Assembly: GCA_031772625.1 (NCBI GenBank)
Contig: CM062810.1
Coordinates: 703,101,519-703,165,518 of the forward strand
Direction of reading: 5' to 3'
Source of the DNA: Pinus tabuliformis
Lineage: Eukaryota; Streptophyta; Pinopsida; Pinales; Pinaceae
DNA length: 64,000 nt
The notes under the pieces were generated by a model that saw only the letters and a program-made list of their open reading frames with translations, had not been told where the DNA came from and searched no databases. Positions 32,327 through 42,947 of this stretch are shown here, piece by piece. Numbering within the stretch: position 1 is the first letter of the stretch; each line of letters begins with the position of its first letter. The translations under genes were made by a program, and so were the position numbers.

Positions 32327-34045
32327 ATGGAAAGAAAGGAACACCGATCTGGTAAATGTGTGAGGACAGAGCCGGAGGGGTTAGATGTTACTCTCAGGGA
32401 TGAAGAGGTAGCAAAGGCCTTTCGAAGTGCTGGCTGCTGGCGGTTTTGCGAAAAATTGAAGGGAGGACATGCAGAAGTGACCAAGGCTTTCGCATTAAAC
32501 TTCACTGGACTGAATTCGAAGGTGGCAATGTTGGAGTTTCCGGTGTCTCCTGAAGTTATTTCCACTGTCACAGAAATCCCGAGGGGTGGCCAAGAATGGT
32601 TCAAAAACTTCAAGTTTGACATGGGTCCCTGCAAAGAGTTTTTGAAGGCACCTTATGTAGATGAAGATCTCACCAAAGCAGTCCCAAGGAGCTATATAAA
32701 AGAGAATTATGCTATGCTATTGACATGTATCCAGAAGTACCTGACATGTGAGGGTAGGTACAATAAAGTTTACTCCTACCACTTCAAACTTCTGTTACAC
32801 TTCACAGGTAAGGTTTCAATAGACATACCTTTCTATTTGTTCAGGAGTATTAGCAAAATGTGTGATAAGATTCAGTTAAAGAAAGATGCTTGTGAAACAT
32901 CCCTTTTTCATCATGGTCTAGTAAAATTGCTGGTGTTGGATAGTTTACAAAAAATTGGTAAAGATTGGGATTCATTTGTGTTTATGGCCGGTTTCCCAAG
33001 CAAAACAGGCCTCACTCCATTACCTGTGAGAGAAAGAGAAGAAAGGAGTGAGGAACCCACTTTGGCTGAACTTAGAAGAGAAGTGACAGACCATAAGAAG
33101 CCTAAAACTAAAGCAAAGAAATCAGAGAGGTCTGTGGCAGCTAAAGAAACACCTGAAGCATCAGTAGATAAAACTCCTAAGTCATCTAGAGTATCTGAAA
33201 AGGAAACCCCTAAGTCATCACCTAAGGAAACACCTCAGTCATCAAAGCAGAAGACTCACAAAAGGAAAGATGAAACTAAATCCAGTGAAGTTGAAAAGGT
33301 TTCAAGGGTGAGAACTAGAGGCCAACTAAGCAAGGAGAAAGGAAAGTCAGTCCCTGTGGAAGAAAGTCCTATTTCAAAGGGTAGTTTAAATGACTTACTT
33401 GAAGCCATTGAACTAGAGCAAGATCATCCAATACAAATTGAACCACTAGAACTTGAGCAAGATCAATTGGTGCCACCAATGCATATTGATCTAACTCAGT
33501 CCTCACCTGAAAGTTCTAAAAAATCAAGGGCTTCTAAAAGGTTAAAGTTTGAAGAGCCAAGTGAAGAATATGCCTTTAAACCACGCAGACCAGTGACAAG
33601 AAGGCAAATTAAAGAAGTGGAGAAAGCTCAGAAAGAGAAAGCACCTTTAGAAATGCCTAGGGCAGAGGCACTTGAAGTTTTCTCTGAAATAGTTCAAGCA
33701 GCCAAAAGCAAGAACAAGGATAATAAGGTTATTATCAGTCAAAGTGGAAATGTTATTGCTATTAAGAAACAAGTTGGAGCAACAAAGGAAGGAATACCTC
33801 AGATTGAAAATGTTTTTAAGGAAAAGGCAGTAAGATATACAAGCTATAAAAAGGCTGTAATGAAAGGCAGAACAAGTTTGATTAGCCAAGCTGACTCGGT
33901 ATCTGATGCATATGTGTGGACAGTGCCAGCTCTGAAGCAGGCAAAAATCATGAAACAAATGAATACAAGTTTAAGAGCAGAAAACAAGATGTTAAAGGAA
34001 GAAGTCAGCAGCTTGAAAGGGAAGCTAGGCAAACTAGCTAAATGA
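32327..34045 (+). CDS. LTR-internal ORF, 572 aa, function unknown
   Basis: ATG 32327 starts MERKEHRSGKCVRTEPEGLD; I chose it because the longer frame from 32279 begins with GTG. Residues about 20-240 look folded (for example KEFLKAPYVDEDL, SYIKENYAMLLTCIQKYL, YSYHFKLLLHFTGKVSID). From about 255 the chain is Lys/Glu/Ser/Thr-rich with repeated ETPKSS phrases and two basic clusters like nuclear signals (KKPKTKAKKSER, about 256-268; SKKSRASKRLKFEEP, about 397-411). The last 35 or so residues (LRAENKMLKEEVSSLKGKLG) form a likely coiled coil. The folded half resembles ORFs in plant Tat/Athila/Ogre elements, sometimes annotated as putative plant transposon proteins (inference). It has no RT, gag zinc knuckle or transposase motif. 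What is odd is its place: wholly inside the LTR, 724 bases from its start, so each new copy carries two. Confidence 0.85.
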   Translation: MERKEHRSGKCVRTEPEGLDVTLRDEEVAKAFRSAGCWRFCEKLKGGHAEVTKAFALNFTGLNSKVAMLEFPVSPEVISTVTEIPRGGQEWFKNFKFDMGPCKEFLKAPYVDEDLTKAVPRSYIKENYAMLLTCIQKYLTCEGRYNKVYSYHFKLLLHFTGKVSIDIPFYLFRSISKMCDKIQLKKDACETSLFHHGLVKLLVLDSLQKIGKDWDSFVFMAGFPSKTGLTPLPVREREERSEEPTLAELRREVTDHKKPKTKAKKSERSVAAKETPEASVDKTPKSSRVSEKETPKSSPKETPQSSKQKTHKRKDETKSSEVEKVSRVRTRGQLSKEKGKSVPVEESPISKGSLNDLLEAIELEQDHPIQIEPLELEQDQLVPPMHIDLTQSSPESSKKSRASKRLKFEEPSEEYAFKPRRPVTRRQIKEVEKAQKEKAPLEMPRAEALEVFSEIVQAAKSKNKDNKVIISQSGNVIAIKKQVGATKEGIPQIENVFKEKAVRYTSYKKAVMKGRTSLISQADSVSDAYVWTVPALKQAKIMKQMNTSLRAENKMLKEEVSSLKGKLGKLAK

Positions 34046-34207
34046 TCCAAGGAGAAATTTGCTTTCCAAATTTTGGTATATTTTGGCTGTCATCATTTTA
34101 AAACTTTTTGAGACTTTTTGATGTCCTTACACCTGTGTAGAATGGCTGAAGAAATCACAGAGTTAAGTTATTGTTGCTTTAAGGTTCATATGCTTAGTTT
34201 TGATTAC

Positions 34208-34245
34208 CTACAGCAGTTTCGTAGCGCGCTACGAAACTGCTGTAG
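34208..34245. repeat. Perfect 38-bp palindrome in the 3' LTR
   Basis: The half-site CTACAGCAGTTTCGTAGCG is followed at once by its exact reverse complement with no loop. It contains TTTCGTAGCGC in both orientations. The 5' LTR keeps only the left half plus five bases. Confidence 0.97.
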
Positions 34246-35475
34246 ATGACTGTTTATGTAAAAAACTTGAGTTTGAATGCTGAGGTCAGCAAATATTTAA
34301 AGGGAGGACTTAAGGCCAGCATGGAGACTATAGAAAGTCATTCAGATGTTTAAAAAAGGTGCCAGGTGTAAGTATTCGAAGAAAAGGTGAAATTTTGTCT
34401 TTTGTTGAAAGTTTTCACTTTATGTCCGAATTTTTAGGGTTCTGGTAGGGCTGCCGAGGTGATGAGTGGTACACCTGTTCAGTTATGGGATGGCCAGATC
34501 ATAAGTTTTCTTCAATCATACGGGACTATCAGAGGATTAAATGGCTTGAAACATGATCTTAAATGCATGAACACTAATGGGAGGCAGAAACCGTGAACAT
34601 AGGGTACATATTCTTATTGGTTGATGAATCACCTACACATCAGGCATCCGAAGCTGCTCATCCAGTGAATGTGTTTTCAGTTTGGTTTGGCTATTATTGA
34701 AGTGCTACAGGTGTCAAGTTTCAAGGATGCAGCAAGGTACACGAGGAGATAGACTTGAAGTGTCAATGTAATGGAGTCCTCTGTTTTCGTAGCACAATAT
34801 CTCTTGTAATTAATTAGTTTGTTTATGATATAGATAAGGTAATTAATGATAGAATTCCGAGCTCCCTTCATGCTTGTTGAGGAGTCTCAGGTAGTAGTGT
34901 TTTGATTGGCTATATATAGAAATGACTCTTATGTAAAAAAGGTTGGACATTTTATAGAAAAACAGAGTTGTTTTGGGCCATTGTAAGACTTTTTTGACAG
35001 TAATAGTAAAACAGTGTTGATCTCTACTCAAGATTCTCGATGGATTATTGTGTTCAAATATAATGATGGTGTTTTATATTTTATGTTCTTTTATAGCCTT
35101 GTTGTAACACAATCACTCAGAATTCATAATCTTATGCTCTGACTTCCTGTGTGTTTGGCAAGCTATGTTTTGATGGAGTATGTTTGACATGTAATGCAAA
35201 GAGCCTTGACTTCCATGAGATGACTATGTTTTCCTTGTTTACTTAATATATGAGACTCCATAGCCCAATGAGAACCAGTTTGATATGTTTCCAACCAGCT
35301 TTGCTTTCATGAATGAATAAAGAGTTAGCCATCTATTGTTGTGAAGGATTTTATCAAGAGTTTGTGAGAGAGCCCTCTCTGATCAAAGAGGCTAATCTTT
35401 GGTCTAAAGTTAGGTTGAAAGAGTTACATGAAATCTTGCTTGGTTGCAGCCCTCAGTAGTGATTTTGTGATAACA

Positions 35476-35480
35476 CCTTC
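35476..35480. other. Target duplication CCTTC, right copy
   Basis: Directly follows GTGATAACA; see the left copy at 24911. Confidence 0.95.
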
Positions 35481-38117
35481 CATGGATTTTTACTTCAATG
35501 GAACCATCATGTTTATTCTTTAAGATATCTCCAAAAACACCTTGGTTGCAAATCCTAAATTTACTTAGTAATTTTTATAGACAATTCATAGATGTAATTA
35601 GCTACAACCATTAAAGCATTATGTCAAACAGTTTGCAAGCATGAAATGTACAGCCATTGAGGCATTTTGTGAAACACTTACAACCATAACCCTGAAGGCG
35701 ATTTCACCAAAATTAACTAACATGAATCTAAGATTACATAATTTATTTTTCTTTGTTAGTAATGCCAAGAAGTGAACCTAATACATAAGTAGAACTATCA
35801 TCCATCTTGATGGCTGCATATACAAAAATCTAGGCACATAGTGACTATAAATAATTAAAAAAATTTACAAATAGCTCGCAGCGATGTAGTTACAACCATT
35901 GGGAATTTTGAACAACAGTTAACAATCACAAAACAAGCTTCTAACTATTAAACTATCAAACAAGTAGCCACAAGTTTATTAAACTATCAATGTATTAACC
36001 ATTGATACTTTAAAATAATAATTCCAAGTTTATATGACAGATTGATTTCATAAAAAGAGATTACCAGGTAAATCATAGCTACAAAAAAAGTAGCAAGACA
36101 AACCACCAGGCAACAACAACAAATCTGTAAAATATATAAGATTACAAAATTGGATTCTGAAACTCTGTTTTTTGAAATCAAAGTTGGGGCGACATGGCCA
36201 AAAGGCACTGATACCCCATGAAGTTAAAATAAATCGAAATAGAAACGCCCAAAAATGTGATTATTTAAAACCACAACCAAAAACAAATTTATACTATCTC
36301 ATTTATCCCTTTTGTGAAACATATACTCTGAAAACTTATCTACAGCTGTAAAAAGAGAAGAAAACCCCAAATTTATGCTATTAACATGTTTTCATAAAAC
36401 TCATGGCAACCTGAATGCTTCAGCCATTAAGACATGATGTAAATCAACTTGCAATGAAACTGTACAAAAAAGACTTACATAAAATACACTACAATTATTG
36501 CAAAATTCCTTCAACATTTATTGTGCATCATTTGATATACATCTAAGTTTTAGTCAACAACCAGATAAGCAAAACCATGTAATGAACTACAAAAAAAAAA
36601 ACAATATAATGTTGTCAACATACCTAGCAGTGAATTTATACAACTCAAAAAATGGGAGTATGCTCCATCTCCAATGAGAGTATGCTCCAGCTCCAATATC
36701 CTTACCAAATCATTGTGAACCACCCTGTTTTCCTCCCAACCATATCCAGGAAGAACTCCTCCCCTTGGAACCCTCGAGCTGCAAAAGCTCCAAGCAGTAC
36801 CAAAAGACAACAGTAGAGAGATTTGCAAGGCAAACTAAGGAAGCAAATTTTCACTTCCTCTCAATACCACTCATGGCCAACCTCAATAGCTAGAGGTCTT
36901 AGGAATTTAACAATAACTTCATATTTATTATGGAAGCAATTGGCTACTCTCCATATCTCTCCCTCTCACTATTTTCCTCAAGTCTTTTCCACCCTCGACC
37001 TCCTAATCCCTAAGTGACAATACATGAGACTCATATATAGGAGGAGCAACCAGTTCTTGTCATAAAGGAGGAGTAATGTGCATGCATTGGATTCCATTTA
37101 GAGGAGTGTAACTTATGCCATTAAGAAGAGGTATGCATGCCTTAGTTAAGGAGAGTGTAACATATGCACTAAAGAGACCATAAGAGGAATATTTTATGAC
37201 ATATTTTTAATCAATAAAAAGGAATATGAAATTCTTTGATGAGTGCATAAAATAGAGTATAATGAATTATTTAAAAAAGAGAGAGAGAGAGAGAGTTACA
37301 TAGAGCCATGAGAGTCATGAAGGAGATGTGTGAATTGATTGAGGAGATAAAATTGACTTGTAATTCCATTTTAATAATAATATCCTAGTCTCGTAAAACA
37401 TATTAATAATACTGAGTATTCAATCAAGATTGAACTATTAGGATTGATTAATGATAAGTTAATTTGTTTTTCTTCAACTCTGCTTGGTTACCAATTTATG
37501 TAAAGTGATTTACTATTTTTGGAAAGTTGTTCTTGAGATGTTGGGCATGAATTTTTATTTTTAGAAAGTCATTCTAGAATTGTGAGGATGCAATTTTATT
37601 TAAGGAAATTCATCCATGAGTGGTATTTTTATTCTAGATAATAGGGATTCCGCACCCCTATTTCATGCATCTCCGTGCCTTAATAAATTGAGGACTCCAC
37701 GCTTTGATCTACTTCAAAGATCCAAGCTTCCACAACTTGATCTTTTTTAAATATTTAGGACTCCATGCCCTAAATATACAAGACTCCACGTATTTATCTT
37801 TCTTGGATTTAGGACTCCACGCCCTAATTTCCATGCCTTGTCATCTACTGTGCTTTGAAACTTTGTGTTTCTCCTTGTGGTACTGATTGTGAGCTTTTAC
37901 CCATCTGATGGTTCACCGATAAGGCCTTGTTCAAAGACTTGCACACATTACAATCTCATAGATCAAAGGAATCAAATGAATTTCATAATGAAATTTACTT
38001 AATCACATTTTACCTAGAATCGTGCATGGCTTCCATAGTCATTTTGGTTTTGAAGAAATGACTTCCAAAGTCATTCATAATTGCACATCCTTGTTGGAAA
38101 ATGACTAGGTACCCTAC
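35481..38117 (-). repeat. Tekay-like left LTR, segment 2 of 3
   Basis: CATGGATTTTTACTTCAATG starts the resumed LTR and matches 44667 onward, at about 94-95% by eye. It contains the minus-strand TATA-like CTATATATGA (37031-37039), a GA microsatellite (37278-37295) and four or five copies of the phrase (G/A)GACTCCA(C/T)GCCCTAA (37691-37830). It is cut at CCTAC (38113-38117) by a solo LTR. Confidence 0.92.
37691..37835. repeat. Short dispersed phrase GGACTCCACGCCCTAA
   Basis: Variants at about 37692, 37758, 37780 and 37807, with TTGATC/TTTATC between them. The right LTR has the same set (46865-47000). Confidence 0.6.
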
Positions 38118-39180
38118 TGTTGTGGGGAAAAGTATCCGACTCGGATGACCCTATCCCTACTCTAAAGGTGACAGTCTTTAGCAACAACTGAAAGTAAAGC
38201 TTTGATATTTTCCTTTATGAAAGTACAGAGAAAGAAGGAAAGATTAACCAACCGGTGTCTTTCGGTTTTGTCGATCCTTATCCTTTCTCTTTGTCTCTTG
38301 TTCCCAGCTCCTTGCTCCCTTTGCCGGTCCAGCTACACACAGATCCTGCACAAACAAGAGAGGAAAACTACAAGAAACATGTACTCATAACTGATGCATG
38401 GATTAGAGTGAATCAAATATACAAGTAAATACAATACATCAATGCAATACAAGTATATAGGAGAACATTCAAAGCTTTATTGATAGAAGTAACAGGGTTC
38501 TGAGAAGGTTACAACCATTAATGGCTCCAATCCAGCAGCACCTCCCCAGCAGCAAGAACTCTCTTCTTCACCTCTATAAAAGCAATCACCCAATAGCTCT
38601 AACTGTAAACCAACAGCACCTCCTTGCTTTGTACAAAATTCCAGCCTCCTTAGACCTCATAGAAGAGCTCTATATATAGGAGAGAAGAAGAGAGGATGAG
38701 TCAGCTTGAGACTGACATAAAGCTGCCTTGTGTCCTCTCCCTCTTCAGTTAATCTTCAGTTCTTGAGTCCACTTGGAGATCCTTGCTTACACATGTAGAT
38801 CAAGTACCTCTTACTCATCACAGGGCGAATCTCATGAACCAAGTGTCAGTTTGGAAGCTTCCTGGGCAATTGACACCTTGCAGAATGACTGTGCCACTTG
38901 GCCAATCTCGCCCAGCGCAGGTAGCCTTCATTGGAGTTGACTTTCAGCACAGGTACAAGGAGGAGCAGTTGCATTCCAGCGCAGATGCTCAGTGGAGCAG
39001 CTGACATGATCCAAAAGTAGCCTGTTTTTAAGTGTTTTCAGGTGGAGAACTGATTTGAAGTGCTGTGGTTTGATGACCTTGTTCTTTTAGGGGTAAGAAC
39101 AACATGTTTAGGGACTGAGGATCCCTGTAATTATTGACATTTCATGCTCCATGTCGCGAGGCACAAAAATGTCTATAACA
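38118..39180. mobile_element. Solo LTR, 1063 bp
   Basis: It starts TGTTGTGGGG and ends GTCTATAACA, flanked by perfect CCTAC duplications (38113-38117 and 39181-39185). The uninterrupted right LTR has one CCTAC at that spot (near 47287). No second LTR or interior is present, so the element was reduced by LTR-LTR recombination. TATATATA (38671-38678) is a possible promoter, readable on either strand, so the orientation is open. Confidence 0.95.
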
Positions 39181-39185
39181 CCTAC

Positions 39186-39609
39186 CACATCCTGCTTAGT
39201 ACAATATTAAACATATATAATCACACAAATCATGTATCATCCATAAATCATAATTAACCATCTATTCCGCATAACCGTGATAATCCATGGGTATATGTGT
39301 CTCAATCTTGGATCACCATCCATGTCATACACCTGCTTCATAAATCAGATACAAACAGAAAAAGCATATGTATAACATTTTACTTAACCAAAACCATCTA
39401 ATACAGATAAACAATGATGCCACATATAAGAGGAAATATAACTATATAAAACATTGTTCCCCAATCCAGTGATCAATCTATCATACATAAACATAAAAGG
39501 AAATATAACTATGTATGTAAAAAATTATTCCTCAATCAAGTGATCAACCTATCATATATATATATAACCCTTGATAAGAGTGACAAAACTATACTAAAAA
39601 AATAGGACA
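39186..39609 (-). repeat. Tekay-like left LTR, segment 3 of 3
   Basis: CACATCCTG.TT.GTACAATAT starts it, matching 47289 onward. It ends TACTAAAAAAATAGGACA, as does the right LTR at 47712. On the minus strand this is the start of the 3' LTR, TGTCC. Confidence 0.92.
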
Positions 39610-39630
39610 ATACATACTCCCCCTCTTGGA
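39610..39630 (-). other. Polypurine tract of the Tekay-like element
   Basis: The minus strand reads CCAAGAGGGGGAGTATGTAT immediately before TGTCC of the 3' LTR. Confidence 0.85.
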
Positions 39631-39648
39631 GTCAACTTGGCCCGAAGT

Positions 39649-41180
39649 TTAACTAAACAAAAAAGGAAACTCAAGACGCATAGAAGATGCATCTTCCCAA
39701 GTGGTGGAACTAGGACTATACGGGTCCCATTGGACCTTTACTTGGTCCACCATACCATGTCTGAGCAATCGAGTGTGATGGTCCAAAATGGAAACTGACT
39801 CTGCCTTAAGAGTTCCTTCGTCCATTACATGAAATTGATGCCAATCTAAAATGTGAGAAGGATCATGAACATACTTACGTAGTACCGAAATATGAAATAC
39901 ATCAGGCATACGATGAAAGACTGGTGGTAAAGCAAGACGATATGCCACATGTCCAACCCTTTAGATGATCTCAAAAATCCCAACAAATCGAGGAGAGAAC
40001 TTAGATCCTTTCCCAAACCTAATAGAACTTTTCTGAGGTTTTACTCGAAGAAAAACAAGTTCCCCTTCTTTAAAACTACGATCCACTCTATTCATATCAG
40101 TATAGCTCTTATGTCTATCCTGTGCCCACTTTAATCTTTGTCTTATATGACACACTTGTTCTTCCATTTCTTGAAGAATTTCAGGACCTACTGAGATTCT
40201 GTCCTCTAATCTATCCCAAATTAAAAGTGTTCTGCATGGTCTTCCATACAATAACTCATAAGGTGCCATATCAAGGGAGCATGATAACTGTTATTGTAAG
40301 CAAACTCTACTAGAGGAAGATAATCTTCCCACTTAGATTGTTGATCCATTACGTACATTCTAAGCATGTCCTCTGACACTTGATTTACTCTTTCAGTTTG
40401 GCCATCAGTCTCCGAATGATAAGTTGTACTGAAATTTAAATGTGTCTAAAGGGCTCCCTGGAAACTAGCCCAAAGTCTTCTTGTAAATATAGAGGCCCTA
40501 TCTAATATGTTTTTCTTAGGAAAACCATGAAGTCTAACCACCTCCTTGATAAATACTTGTGCTATTTCAGATGCTTTGTAAGTATCTCTAACAGATATAA
40601 AATGGGCACTCTTAGTAAGTTTATCTAACCACCAAAATGGAGTTATGCCTTTTGGTTGTTTTAGATAATTCAACAATAAATTCCATAGATATTGCTTCCC
40701 ATTTAGACTCAGGAATGTTATGCGACTGCAACAATCCTGTTGGATGACCATGTTATGCTTTAACTAGCTGACATTCCAAACATTTTCCACAAAATTTGCT
40801 ACGTCCTTCTTCATGCTTTCCCAAAAGAAAATTTTCTTTAAATCAGCATACATCTTCTAGACTCCCAGGTGAGCCATATATGTTGCACGATGAGCTTCTT
40901 TCAAAATGAACTCACGAAGCCCATCTTGATCTGGAACTACAATCTTTTTCATGAATCTCACCATACCATCGTCATCATAAGAATACCCTTCTACCTTGTT
41001 TTTCTTAGCCCCCTCCCTAGAAAGAGAAACTTTAACTTCCTTGTACCATTCATCTACATCTTGTGCCCTCATGATGTGCTCCCGTAAATCAATCTTCAAT
41101 GGAATTACTAAAAATATTCGTGGTCTTCGACTGAGTGCATCGGCTACTTTGTTCAATGTACCCTTGATGTAAGTTATGTC
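39649..41180 (-). pseudogene. Integrase and chromodomain of the Tekay-like element
   Basis: From 41156: the end of RNase H (NKVADALSRRPR), the linker, EAHRATYMAHLGV followed by the Cys pair near 40770 (zinc region), and several stops in the catalytic core. Near 40269 [14 protein letters not shown] and the 'SYTDMNRVDRSFKEGELVFL' segment give the integrase C-terminal domain. The tail VAYRLALPPVFHRMPDVFHI and LLRHGMVDQVKVQWDPYS...TTWED is a chromodomain with its aromatic/acidic pattern; it should guide integration to heterochromatin (known for chromoviruses). The plus-strand open frames at 39949-40313 and 40869-41087 are shadows. Confidence 0.85.
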
Positions 41181-41227
41181 AAAATCATATTCACTTAGGA
41201 GTTCTGACCACCTTCTTTGCCTAGCAT

Positions 41228-42600
41228 TTAGACCACTTTGAGTAAATATAGTTTCAATTCAAATTTTTTTCCCACCAGATAATGTCGCCAAAGTCGTAAG
41301 GCATGAACTCTAGCTACTAGTTCTAGATCATGGGTTGCATAGTTTTCCTCATGCGTCCTTAACTTCCTAGAGGCATATGCAATCATCCTACCATCTTGTG
41401 ATAATACCGCACCCAATCCATCTTTTGACGCATCGGTACATACTATGAATGGTCTATCCATATCTGGAACCTCAAGTATCGGAGCTATAGTCAAACATTG
41501 TTTGAGCTTGGAAAATGCTTTCTCACACTCATTTGTCCAATTAAATAGTATTTCCTTCCTAAGCAATGAAGTGATAGGGATGGCTATTTTTAAAACCCCC
41601 CCCACAAATCTCCAATAATATCTTGCCATACTCATGAAGCTATGCACTTCATGCACATTAGAGGGTGTTGGCCATTCTGAAATTGCATCGATATTTGCTG
41701 AGTCAACAACAATGCCTTCACTGGAAATAATGTGTCCAAGGTAATGGATTTTTGATTGGAAAAAAGAACATTTGGACATTTTTGCATAAAGTTTATTTTC
41801 TCTTAAGCATTGTAACACCAATCTCAGGTGTTTCTCATGCTCTTCCGGGGACTTTGAATAGATTAGGATGTCATCGAGGAACACTTGTACAAATTTGTCC
41901 AAGTAATTCCTAAATACACCATTCATCAGACTCATAAACACTCCTGGGGCATTAGATAACCCAAAAGGAACAACCACGAACTCATAATGACCAAAACGAG
42001 TTCGAAAAGTAGTTTTGGAAATATCCTCTTCTTTAACTCTAAGTTGATGATATCCAGATCAAAGATCGATCTTGGAGAATACGATGGCTCCCTTCATTTG
42101 ATCAAATAGATCATCAATGCGAGGAAAGGATATTGATTTCTAATAGTTACTCAATTCAATTGCATGTAGTCAACATATAGCTGAAGGGATCCATCCTTTT
42201 TCCTTACAAATATCACTGGAGCTCCCCAAGGTGAAACACTAGGTCTAATCATACCCCTGTCCAATAACTCTTCAAGTTGTACTTACAACTCACGAAGTTC
42301 AACAATAGACATTCGATAGGGAGCTTTTGATATAGGTTCGGTACCAGCCTTTAGCTCTATGGAGAAGTCAATCTCCCGCTTTAGAGGTAAACCAGGAAAC
42401 TCCTCTGGAAAGACATCGGAGAATTCTGAAAGGAAAGGATATTGTTCAAAGGATGAAAGCTCTCCCTCATTTAAAGTCATTACAGCATACATTTGACATC
42501 TTTTCCTAAGACTTCTCTTCATCTGCAAGAATAAGATAAGTCTTAAAGAAACAGGTCTCCTTTCCCCATGGATAACCATAGATTAACCCTCATCACTCAA
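41228..42600 (-). pseudogene. RT and RNase H of the Tekay-like element
   Basis: From about 42580 toward 41228: a protease-RT linker (FSDVFPEEFPGLP), APYRMSIVELREL, a stop, then RT pieces: [32 protein letters not shown], and FLDD (about 41870-41881; the usual Y is F). CSFFQSKIHYLGHIISSEG and then RNase H with CTDASKDGLGAVLSQDGRM follow. At least five stops (for example after VELREL and in YMQLN*) kill the frame. A 249-codon stretch (41977-41228) is still open. Confidence 0.88.
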
Positions 42601-42947
42601 AAATGAAGGGTTTTTCTTTGACAACTAAGCATAGCCCAGTGGGCTTCAAGCCAGTCCATCCCAATTACCACATCATAATGACCAAGTGGCATCACATAAA
42701 GATTCACATTTGTGACACACACTCCCAAGTCTAAAGGGCACTCTTGCACTAAGCATTCAATCTTTTGAGATCACCCTAAGGCCATTGTAACCTGATCAAA
42801 ATCATTTTGCTCTATCGTCACTAATTTACATTTCAATAAAGCATTAAGAGAAATAAAACTTTCAGTTGCACTAGGATCAATCAAAATACTAAAAACCATA
42901 CCATTTATATTACCTGATGCTTCAAGCACTGTAGACTGATGCTCGAC
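42600..42947 (-). pseudogene. Protease of the Tekay-like element
   Basis: The minus-strand frame reads SILIDPSATESFIS where an active enzyme has D-S-G-A-T; the Gly is replaced. It continues to MPLGHYDVVIGMDWLEAHWA, the typical end of this protease domain. A stop near 42955 separates it from gag. Confidence 0.75.

Larger units (their letters stand above)
24916..35475 (+). mobile_element. Tat-lineage Ty3/gypsy element with ORF inside its LTR
   Basis: Ends TGTTATCAC and GTGATAACA, flanked by CCTTC duplications. It was inserted into an older Tekay-like LTR. Structure: truncated 5' LTR (24916-27536), protease tail and pol (27548-31378), intact 3' LTR (31604-35475, 3872 bp). The two LTRs differ by about ten substitutions and one 7-base indel over 2.6 kb, so this is the youngest large insertion here. 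A deletion removed the last roughly 1.24 kb of the 5' LTR, the PBS, gag and the start of protease. RT cannot prime on a genome without a PBS, so the deletion must have followed insertion. The element is now unable to move by itself. Confidence 0.93.
31604..35475 (+). repeat. 3' LTR of the Tat element, 3872 bp, intact
   Basis: Starts TGTTATCAC and ends GTGATAACA, a 9-base terminal inverted repeat, followed by target duplication CCTTC (35476-35480). Contents in order: motif array (from about 31793), TATTTAAA (32224), 572-codon ORF (32327-34045), 38-bp palindrome (34208-34245), about 1.2 kb of U5-like AT-rich DNA with a further TTTCGTAGC near 34785. The size is large even for Tat LTRs. Confidence 0.95.
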
